A stretch of 64,000 nucleotides of DNA from SG8-4 sp964598225 (lineage in GTDB: Bacteria; Planctomycetota; Phycisphaerae; Sedimentisphaerales; Anaerobacaceae). Below the pieces are notes generated by a model. The model was not told where the DNA came from. It saw only the letters and a list, made by a program, of their open reading frames with translations, and did not search any database. The translations under genes were made by a program, and so were the position numbers. Of the stretch, positions 42,525 through 50,122 are shown in pieces; the stretch's first letter is position 1, and the number at the start of each line of letters is the position of its first letter. The stretch spans positions 44,788 to 108,787 of the forward strand of contig CAZRBG010000011.1 in the NCBI GenBank assembly GCA_964598225.1, read 5' to 3'.

Positions 42525-43898
42525 TTATTTAACTTCCAGCACCGAGTTAAGACCGCCAAACGGATTCAATTCCGTCATTTCGTTGTACGGGTCCTGCTGC
42601 CATTGGCCGTCTACTACCAGTCGATAGCGGTATCTCCCCGCCGCCAGGTTCATTTTTGTGCGCCATACGCCGCTGTCGGTGACTTTCTCCATGGGCGTCT
42701 TTTCAGGCTGCCAGTTGTTGAAATCGCCTGCTACCTGAACCTGCTGTGCTCGTGGATAAAGAGTAACGAATACTGCTGCTTCGTTCGTCTGGGTAACGCC
42801 GTAGTACTCTGCGAGCTTTGCCTCGATATCGCTTTCGCTGACTTCGGGCTTTTCTTCGACGACGGCCTGCAGTTGTTCAACGCTCTGGTCCTGGAGTTCC
42901 CGAACTTCGTTCCCGGCCCCGAATTCGCGGATTTTTTCTTGCTCCGGAGGAGCGAAGTCATTTTCATTTCGATTCTCTGCGGGGGCTTCTACCCGCTCGG
43001 CCTGATCGTCCTGCGGCGAATCAATGGACGCGCCGGAAGGATTTGCCGCTTCCAGAAGCTCGTCGGCGGTAGCACTGATAGACTCGAGCTGATCGGCAAG
43101 CGAATTAACAAATTCGTGCCGCTGCTGATCTACCTGCGTACCCACGATCTCATCCGCCAGTGCGGCGAAATCCTTGCGTCCTTTGCTGGCCGGGTCGTAT
43201 TCGCTTATGGGTTGGCCGAAGCTGGCTGCTTCTTTGAGCTTGGTATTGAAACTCACGATGGTCTCGAACATCTTATCGCCGAAATGGCTCCGCAACTCCG
43301 CCAGAATCTCACGGGCCATTTTCGTTCTTATATCATACATGCTCGCGAGTACTTTGACGTTGACCTGCTGGCTGCATCGTTTGCAGAGTATGCTGAGCGT
43401 ATCGAGCTGTTTGCTCAGCCCGTGAAGAGCGAAGTATCCGGTTTCCACCGGCACGACAACGTCGCTGGCCGCTCTCAGGGCGTTGAAGGTCAGCAGGCTC
43501 ACGGCAGGCGGACAGTCAATTATTACATAGTCATAATCGTTTCTGACCTCGTGAAGGGCCTCTTTCAGGCAGCGCTCGCGTTCGGAGATGCCGTTCATCT
43601 GCTGCTCGAACGCCGACAAATCGAGGCTGGCCGGCGCGAGTTCCAGCTTCTCGCTGATCTGCCAGAGAATCTCGGTCATCTTCATCGGCTCGTTCCTGCT
43701 CCTGCTGATCAGCACGTCGTATATGCTTTGCTCGATCTGTTCCTCGGGCACGGCAAGACCGACCGCGCAATGAGACTGTGGATCCATATCGACCAGCAGC
43801 ACCTTCTGTCCCGCTTCGGCAAGGGCGCTGCTTAAATTTATGGATACCGTAGTCTTACCACAACCACCTTTTTGATTGACAATCGCTATGGTCTTCAT
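42525..43898 (-). CDS. ParA-type ATPase fused to CBM48/AMPK-like glycogen-binding domain
   Basis: A 457-residue protein. Residues 1-260 are a complete ParA/Soj ATPase: deviant Walker A KGGCGKTT (10-17), VLLVDMDPQSH, and YDYVIIDCPPAVSLLTFNAL (Walker B). Residues 265-370 are an acidic, Gln/Glu-rich linker. Residues about 374-457 form a CBM48/AMPK-beta-type module: VQVAGDFNNWQPEKTPM, GVWRTKMNLAAGRYRYRLVV and DPYNEMTELNPFGGLNSVLE. ParA proteins position cargo or DNA on the nucleoid or membrane; CBM48 binds alpha-glucans. The fusion suggests positioning of glycogen or a glucan-linked cargo. No parB, parS or glycogen gene is adjacent. The frame is uninterrupted and the linker continuous, so this is not an assembly join. 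Confidence 0.88.
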   Translation of the reverse strand: MKTIAIVNQKGGCGKTTVSINLSSALAEAGQKVLLVDMDPQSHCAVGLAVPEEQIEQSIYDVLISRSRNEPMKMTEILWQISEKLELAPASLDLSAFEQQMNGISERERCLKEALHEVRNDYDYVIIDCPPAVSLLTFNALRAASDVVVPVETGYFALHGLSKQLDTLSILCKRCSQQVNVKVLASMYDIRTKMAREILAELRSHFGDKMFETIVSFNTKLKEAASFGQPISEYDPASKGRKDFAALADEIVGTQVDQQRHEFVNSLADQLESISATADELLEAANPSGASIDSPQDDQAERVEAPAENRNENDFAPPEQEKIREFGAGNEVRELQDQSVEQLQAVVEEKPEVSESDIEAKLAEYYGVTQTNEAAVFVTLYPRAQQVQVAGDFNNWQPEKTPMEKVTDSGVWRTKMNLAAGRYRYRLVVDGQWQQDPYNEMTELNPFGGLNSVLEVK

Positions 43899-44153
43899 TG
43901 TTTTTCTCCAGCGTGTAGAACGAGTAGCCTGAAAAACGCAAATTCTTCATGTTTTTGACACGAATTAAGACGGTAGACAAAACAGTAGCCAAAAACAGTC
44001 TTAAATCTGTGTCAATCTGTGTCCGGTACAAAGCACAAAACGTCATCTTAGCACTGAAAACGCACTAAAACACCTTTTACCTACTTCGGCAAGAAAATAC
44101 GAAAAACTTTATCTTTTTATGGGACGGGCCAATAAAAACACAACTGACCGCGC
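43899..44153. other. Intergenic region upstream of the ParA fusion
   Basis: About 255 bases; contains GACACAGATTGACACAGATT on the minus strand, a near direct repeat, and probably the promoter of the ParA gene. No gene seen. Confidence 0.4.
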
Positions 44154-44318
44154 AATTAATAGATTTTCGCCAACGCATGTCAGCACGTGGAACCGATGCC
44201 GGTATCTGAGAGCTAACCTGCCCGATTACAAAGTTTTATAGATCTTTGGCAACGGATGTCAGCACGCCGAACCGATGCCGGTATCCGAGAGCTAACCTGC
44301 CCGATTACTAAGTTATAA
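44154..44318 (+). repeat. Dispersed ~85-bp repeat, copies B and C in tandem
   Basis: Two consecutive copies (about 44154-44240 and 44240-44318) share GATGTCAGCACG-type, GAACCGATGCCGGTATC, GAGAGCTAACCTGCCCGATT and ACAAAGTT blocks. The first copy begins ATTAATAGATT and ends AAAGTTTTATA, matching copy A in the trpE leader. The intervening sequence differs between copies A and B/C, so the conserved ends are probably what matter. Confidence 0.75.
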
Positions 44319-44668
44319 GCATCCGGAGACGGCCGATCCAGGCACGGATAAGCCAAGGAAAATCCGATAACCGAATCCTTTCTGTCATCATGTTTTTCTA
44401 ATACAAGGAACAGCCCTTTCTGTCAATAGGCAAATTCTCGAATTTGGATTCATTGGACAAAAAAGAGTTATATTGTCGGCATGGAGAAGTTGGGGAACAA
44501 ATTCCTGCTCAGCCCGCCGGAGTCCGCCCGTTACGTCGATACCTCATCAAAAAAGGGTCTACACCGAATGGTTCGGTGTAGACCCCGGTTTATTGGGAAT
44601 CCGGCAGTTCGGCAACGCCAAACTAATTTGCTTTCCCTGTATGGGAACGACTACGGATTCGGTTTTTG
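44319..44668. other. Intergenic region, terminator only
   Basis: 350 bases between the tandem repeats and the LamG/PA14 stop codon. Apart from the terminator at 44545-44585, nothing was recognised. Small rightward frames here have no support. Confidence 0.5.
44545..44585 (-). terminator. Terminator of the LamG/PA14 gene
   Basis: On the minus strand a 14-bp perfect stem GGGTCTACACCGAA / TTCGGTGTAGACCC with a 3-base loop is followed by TTTTTT. It lies about 85 bases past the stop at 44669. Confidence 0.9.
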
Positions 44669-47600
44669 TTAAAACGGCTTATCAAACGGCTGGGTTATGC
44701 CTGCCAGCCCGGCCATCTCGGCATCCGACAGGACGCGGTTGTAGATCCTGACATCATCCAGCTGACCGGGGAAGAAGTTGGTATTGTCTTGCCGCTTGCC
44801 TATATGAACGTTGTCGGGCGTGTTGAGGGCCCTGTCGGCGCTGCCGACGAGCAGCCCGTCGCCGTACCATTTCACGGTCGTGCCGTCGTAAGAAGCCGCC
44901 AGATGGTGCCATTCAAGGTCGATCGGCAGGATGTCCCGCTCCCAGCCGTACAGATGGATCCCGTACCAGCCCAGAGTGGTGTTTGCCGTATCGCCTACAA
45001 GCTCGATATCGAAGTGGCCGTTGGTTCCCGATGGTCCGGTGAAGCCGAAGACATCCACCCAAGCCGTGCTGGTCATGATACTGGCTTTTGCCCAGCCGGC
45101 GATGGTTCTCGGGTCGGCGCCGCTTATGCCGACGCTTCCTACAACCACGTGATCGTCCACGCCGTCGAGGGTAATTGCCTGGCCGAACTTGCCCATTTGA
45201 TACGTGGGGCCGCCGTTCGGGACTCCATCGTGGCCGCCGGCGCTGTCGTTGGCGTTGCCTTCGAAGTTGAACTGCGCCACCAGGCCGGCCGGATCGGGCT
45301 GGACAGGGGTAATCGACTCACCGGGCTGGGCGTACAACCTGATGTCGTCAAGCAGCAGCGTGCCGGTTGCGCCGGAATCCTGAACGCCGATAGTCATGCT
45401 CGTAATGTTGCTCAGGTTCGTGTTGAACTCCGCCAGGTCGATATTCCAGGCTTGCGGCGGGCTTCGCGTCAGGTTGCTCATCTCGCCGTAGTTGACCTGA
45501 GCGCCGTTGATCTTGACGTACAGTTGCCCGGGTACGTTGGCCGCGTCTCCGGCAAACCGCAGCGATAGCGTTTGAAGGTCATTAGTGGTCCAGTCCTGCG
45601 CGGGCGTAAAGGTTCGCACCACTTCCGAGATCGCGGCCGTCGTGTTGTCGTACTGGAACGGCACGGACTGATTGCCGCCGAGAACGTTGTCGGTCTCCAT
45701 AGATGCGCCGGTGACGTAACCCATAGTCGAACCGTTCACGTTAGGATTGTCGAATCCGTCTATCCACGTCAGGTACACCAGATTGCTGCCCGGCTCGCCG
45801 GCGGGAATATCGTTGTAGGACTCGAAATCGTCAACAATGCCGAATTCGGCTGTCGTGAAGCTCCAGACGCTCCCGACCCATGGACTTTCGGGGTTAGCGG
45901 CATTGACTTCGTCGACACGCCAGTAGTAGGTACTCTCCAGGTCGAGCATGGCCGGCTCATAGCTTTCCTCGCCAAGCTGTGTAGTCGTTTTGAATTCCGG
46001 CGAGGACTTTGTGGCGCCGGCTACCGCATTAGGGTCGGTGCCGAAGTATACTTCGTGCGATGCGGCGCCAAGCCCCGGCGCCCATCGAAGCGTGGGCGTC
46101 CAACTGGCACCGACGGCGCCGTTGGCGGGCTTTGCCCCGAAAGCTTTCACCGGCTCGAAAGGAGACAAATTCGTTCCGGGTATGACCGTATGCTCGGGGA
46201 TGTCGGGACCCTGCCAGGCCACCTGACAATGGTCGCCCCCACCGGCTTCTTTCCACAGCGCCGTTATGTAGTACTTCTCGCCGCCGACCAATGAAATCGC
46301 ATCAGACTGTTCTTCGCCGGTGCCCCAGGCGTCAAGGCTCGCCCAGGTGCTCTCCTGAGCGATCAACACGCCGTTGCCGGGGTCGTCGTCGGTGCTCAGC
46401 CACAATTCGCCCTGGTCGTCGGTGTTAATCCAGAAAGTGTAATCTCCGGTGACCGGCACGTATAGCCAGCCTTCGATCCGGGCTCCATAGTCGCTGAGGT
46501 CTTCACCATTCCACGCGAAGCTCTCTACCGTCTCGGTCACGTCCGGATTGTTCGGGAACCTCGGGTCGTTCTTGAGAGCATCCAACTCGACGGTGGTGAT
46601 GTTCTCCCACCTGTCCATCACGGCAGTGCCCAGGCCCGACAGAGTAGTCGTGAAGCTCCAGACATCACCTTTGACCGGAGGGTTCGGAGGACTGGATTCA
46701 TCGACCCGCCAGTAGTAGGTCTTGCCCAATTCGAGCGCTCCGGGCGAGAAGGTCGTCTTTGTTCCAGGCGTGCCGCCGGTGGCGTTGTTCACATCGTCGA
46801 AGTTGTCGCCGAAGTGGATATAATGTAATTTCGCCTCGAAGCCGGCTTGCCAGTTGAGCGCCACATCGGTAGCCACAAACTGGCTGCCGTCCGACGGACT
46901 CGGGGCATAAGCATTTATTGGAGGAATCCAGAAGCTCCAGACATCGCCTTGCCACGGACTGTCGGGATCGTCCGGATTGACTTCATCAACTCTCCAGTAA
47001 TAAGTCGTGCCGGGAACCAGCCCCTCGGGGAAGGGAAATCCGGCAAAGCCGACTGTCAGGAACGGCGTTGGCTGGCTGCCCTGATACGCCGTTTCTGCTC
47101 GATCGTTGACGTCGTCGAAGTTATCGCTCATGTAAACGTCGTGCGAAACCGCAAAATCTCCGGGTCTCCAGGCGAGGGCCGCCCAGGTCTGCTCGAGCTT
47201 GGCGCCGTCCGCCGGTTCGGGCTGTTCGGCCTTCGGGCGGGCCGCCAGAAGCTCTATCTCGGTTTCGGCCAGGGCGTTATCGTAGACGCGCACATCGTCT
47301 ATGATACCCGTATAAGATTCTCCGCCGGGGTTGCCAGCTATGTAATACGTTGCGTTGTCACCGTCTGTCGTCTGAAAGTCCGATTCCTCTGTAAGTTCCG
47401 CATTGACATAGATGCGGAAGTTCGTCCCGTCCCCTGTCACTGCGAAATGCGTCCACTGGTCGGCGGGCACAACATCCGGAGCCGTTTCGCAAATGCCGCC
47501 GGCCCAGCCTCCGTCTACGCGACCGCGCCACGAAAGCCTCCCGTCGTTGTTAAGGAACAGCGTGTCGTTCGAACTGCCGTCCCCTTTCAACGCCCGAAAA

Positions 47601-47923
47601 ATCTGCTGCCAGGTGTTGCCGGCTCGGGCGGGATTGATCCATCCGGCCAGCGTAAATGGTCCCTGAAACAGATCGGCGGTTAACGACTCGGATGCGGCGA
47701 TGATGACGCGGCTGTCTTCAAATGCCAGCGCTTGTCCCCGCTGTCCGTCGACAACTATCGGGTCGCCCTCAAGCGTTCCGTCGTTGCCGAAACCGCTCGA
47801 ATCAGCCGCTACCGTTCCGGAGACCTCGTCAAAGGTCCAGTGACCCACAAGGTCCGCAGGAGCGGCGCTTGCGAGCCCCAATACAACAATGAAAGACATT
47901 AGAGTGAGAATTTCTTTGAACAT
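44669..47923 (-). CDS. Secreted LamG/PA14 multidomain protein
   Basis: A 1084-residue exported protein (signal peptide ILTLMSFIVVLGLASAAPAD). Domain order: LamG-like jelly roll (about 25-235, GHWTFDEVSGTVAADSSGFG ... IIDDVRVYDNALAETEI); two Fn3-like repeats with TTYYWRVDEVNPDDPDSPWQ; a PA14-like domain (about 480-600, YGARIEGWLYVPVTGDYTFW); another Fn3-like repeat; a DFESYND domain (about 690-860) ending in LLLDDIRLY; and a second LamG domain at the C-terminus. Such proteins in Planctomycetes are cell-surface or extracellular and probably bind carbohydrate. AAGGAGG precedes the ATG. A decayed relative lies at 48526-48845. Confidence 0.88.
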   Translation of the reverse strand: MFKEILTLMSFIVVLGLASAAPADLVGHWTFDEVSGTVAADSSGFGNDGTLEGDPIVVDGQRGQALAFEDSRVIIAASESLTADLFQGPFTLAGWINPARAGNTWQQIFRALKGDGSSNDTLFLNNDGRLSWRGRVDGGWAGGICETAPDVVPADQWTHFAVTGDGTNFRIYVNAELTEESDFQTTDGDNATYYIAGNPGGESYTGIIDDVRVYDNALAETEIELLAARPKAEQPEPADGAKLEQTWAALAWRPGDFAVSHDVYMSDNFDDVNDRAETAYQGSQPTPFLTVGFAGFPFPEGLVPGTTYYWRVDEVNPDDPDSPWQGDVWSFWIPPINAYAPSPSDGSQFVATDVALNWQAGFEAKLHYIHFGDNFDDVNNATGGTPGTKTTFSPGALELGKTYYWRVDESSPPNPPVKGDVWSFTTTLSGLGTAVMDRWENITTVELDALKNDPRFPNNPDVTETVESFAWNGEDLSDYGARIEGWLYVPVTGDYTFWINTDDQGELWLSTDDDPGNGVLIAQESTWASLDAWGTGEEQSDAISLVGGEKYYITALWKEAGGGDHCQVAWQGPDIPEHTVIPGTNLSPFEPVKAFGAKPANGAVGASWTPTLRWAPGLGAASHEVYFGTDPNAVAGATKSSPEFKTTTQLGEESYEPAMLDLESTYYWRVDEVNAANPESPWVGSVWSFTTAEFGIVDDFESYNDIPAGEPGSNLVYLTWIDGFDNPNVNGSTMGYVTGASMETDNVLGGNQSVPFQYDNTTAAISEVVRTFTPAQDWTTNDLQTLSLRFAGDAANVPGQLYVKINGAQVNYGEMSNLTRSPPQAWNIDLAEFNTNLSNITSMTIGVQDSGATGTLLLDDIRLYAQPGESITPVQPDPAGLVAQFNFEGNANDSAGGHDGVPNGGPTYQMGKFGQAITLDGVDDHVVVGSVGISGADPRTIAGWAKASIMTSTAWVDVFGFTGPSGTNGHFDIELVGDTANTTLGWYGIHLYGWERDILPIDLEWHHLAASYDGTTVKWYGDGLLVGSADRALNTPDNVHIGKRQDNTNFFPGQLDDVRIYNRVLSDAEMAGLAGITQPFDKPF

Positions 47924-48525
47924 GACAGTCCTCCTTAAAATAAAGGATATTTGGTGTTACCATCCCGGACCTGCCGAGATAACCGCAAACGAGTTTTCGC
48001 AAATCCCTGACTCCCATGGGGTGGGAAGTGTTTGTTGCTATACTTAGGCTGCCCCCTTCCTTCGGCAAGTTCTTGTGATTACTTAACATAAAAGAGCTAT
48101 TTCACAGGATGGCATGGTTATTACGTCGTCCAGGCGCCATTTCTGCAAATATCCATTTCTACTCTATAGATTATCGGATTTGTACTCTGGAAGTCAAGGC
48201 CAAATTCACATTGGAGCCGGCCCGGGCTCCTTTTGGCGCCCGGGCCGAGTCAGTCGTCAAAAGTACTCAATTCATAAGCTGCCGATACAGCCTAATGCCA
48301 CAACGCTATTTGCTTTCCATTGACTCGATCTTCATCTCCAGCAAATGCGTTTATCGCCTTGTGGCTGCCAGCAGGCAGGAGGTTTATCATGCACACCAAA
48401 ATGCCCATCTGCTGGCAGCCACAAAGCGGTAAACGCACGCTTGCTTGCAGTCAGCAAATTCTCTTGTAGTCGGTCTGATTACTAAGAAGCGAACATAATA
48501 CTCAAAATCCCGATATAACAACAAA
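47924..48525. other. Intergenic region with hairpins, no gene seen
   Basis: About 600 bases upstream of the LamG/PA14 gene. It holds a GC-rich hairpin (GGCCCGGG...CCCGGGCC, about 48217-48247) and a large inverted repeat at 48345-48438. No supported coding frame. Confidence 0.5.
48345..48438. repeat. 30-bp inverted repeat
   Basis: Left arm ATGCGTTTATCGCCTTGTGG then CTGCCAGCAG (48345-48374); right arm 48409-48438 is its inverse with three mismatches. The loop is 34 bases. Possibly a solo MITE end pair or a REP-like hairpin. Confidence 0.65.
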
Positions 48526-48845
48526 CTATGCCTTCCGCCGATGTTCAAATAGCGTTGTAGTACTAATGTCGTCGAAGTAGACAATTCCTGCGCCGCCTGC
48601 TGCGGGAACGTCTTTCGCGCCGAAACCTATGGTCATAGTGTTCACGTTGGCAAGGTTAACGCCGTGATCGACGAATTTCTGCAAGTCGATTGACCCCGGT
48701 TTCGCCGGGCAGCGGATCGACATTGTCATACGACTCGAAGTCGTCCACGAGCAAAAAGTCCGCACTCGTGAAGGTCCGGACAAGACCTTTGACGGTGCCG
48801 GTGCTTATGGTCGGCGGCTTTTGTATTTCGGAACCTGAGACCCTC
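48526..48845 (-). pseudogene. Decayed LamG/DFESYD-type protein fragment
   Basis: On the minus strand, one frame gives TVKGLVRTFTSADFLLVDDF and ESYDNVDPLPGETGVN; another gives IDLQKFVDHGVNLANVNTMT and IGFGAKDVPAAGGAGIVYFD. Both are pieces of the DFESY and DDIRLY domains found in the intact 44669-47923 protein, but joined out of frame with about 140 residues missing between them. There is no start codon or complete domain. It is therefore the remnant of a related surface-protein gene, lying just past the end of the efflux-pump gene. Confidence 0.7.
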
Positions 48846-48901
48846 GTTCACGCGATGACCATTTTCTTAATGCACGTCCTCATTCTTCTTCACGCTTTCT
48901 G

Positions 48902-50122
48902 CTAAGCGGTACCGGCCTGCCCCGTTCGCTCCCGGTTGACAATCACGTACAGCACCGGCAGCACGACCAGCTCCAGCAGCAATGCACTGATCATGCCTCC
49001 GAATACGACGGCCACGAGCGGCTTTTGAATCTCTGAACCCGCCCCGGTGGCATAGAGCATGGGGGTAAGTCCGAACAGAGTAGTCAGCGTTGTCAGGACG
49101 ACCGCCCTGACACGCAGGCGAGAGCCTTCCATGACCGCTTCGCGGACCGTACGGCCTTTCGCTCGCAACTGATCGAAGAAACTGACCAGCACCAACCCAT
49201 CCTCCACAGCCACCCCGAACAGCGCGATAAAACCGATTGAAGCCGCCACGCTGAGATTGATGTCGAAGAAGTAGAGAGTCCAAATGCCCCCGATCAGGGC
49301 AAACGGCAGATTAACCATGATCAAAGTGGCACTCTTGAAAGAATTCAGGGAGCTGAACAGCAGTACGAAGATCAGGCCGATGGCCACCGGGACCAGGATC
49401 CTAAGACGAGCCATCGCCCTTTGTTGGTTCTCAAACTGCCCGCCCCAGACGAACCGGTATCCGTCCGGCAGGGCCTTCTCAATGGGCGCCAGCTTCCGTT
49501 GCGCTTCGGCGATAAAGCCGCCCAGGTCTCTGCCCCTGACATTGCACTCGACGATCAGTCGGCGGATGGAATCCTCGCGGCTCACCTGAGCCGGAACCTC
49601 CACTTCCTCTACAGTGGCCAATTCTCCCAACGGAACGTTATATCCGGCAGGAGAATGAACCAGGGTCTGTTTGATGCTTTCAATATCGTTTCGCTTGTCT
49701 TCAGGAAACCGCACCTGCACAGCAAACCGCTTCTGCCCCTCGTAGACGGTCGTGGCCACACCGCCGCCAACAGCGGTTTCAACCAGCAGGTTGATGTCCT
49801 CAACATTGATCTTGTGGCGGGCCAGTGCCTGACGGTCCATGCGGACTTCGATCTGTGCGAACCCGGAGACCTGTTCGATCTTGACATCGGCGGCGCCGTC
49901 AATTTCACTGAGGAGCGGGGCGATTGTCTCGGCTGTCGTTCGCAACAGGTCCATGTCATCGCCAAAAATCTTGACCGCCACATCGGACTTTATGCCGCTG
50001 ATCAGCTCGTTGACTCGCAGGGCAATCGGCTGCGAAAAAGCCGGTCTGATGCCGGGGATCACAGAAAGCTCTCGATCTATTTGACGGACCAGTTCTTCCC
50101 TGGAACGGCCGAACCGGCTCTC
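48902..50122 (-). pseudogene. Heavy-metal RND pump, C-terminal part (after in-frame stop)
   Basis: Continues the pump gene of 50123-52078 in the same frame after a TAA at 50125-50123. The residues after the stop, ESRFGRSREELVRQIDRELS, align with the usual CzcA/CusA continuation. FSQPIALRVNELISGIKSDV, VAVKIFGDDMDLL, GGQFENQQRAMARLRILVPV and the last transmembrane cluster (GFIALFGVAVEDGLVLVSFF) follow without further breaks. An internal GTG at 50062 could initiate a separate fragment. The sequence has not otherwise decayed, so the stop is recent, a strain-level nonsense mutation, or a sequencing error. Confidence 0.8.

Noticed and set aside
42210..43835. 541-residue rightward frame opposite the ParA fusion
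   Set aside because: It is an antisense shadow; the minus strand gives clear ParA and CBM48 motifs.
44666..47683. Long rightward frames opposite the LamG/PA14 gene
   Set aside because: Antisense shadows caused by high third-position GC; the minus strand contains recognisable LamG and PA14 domains.
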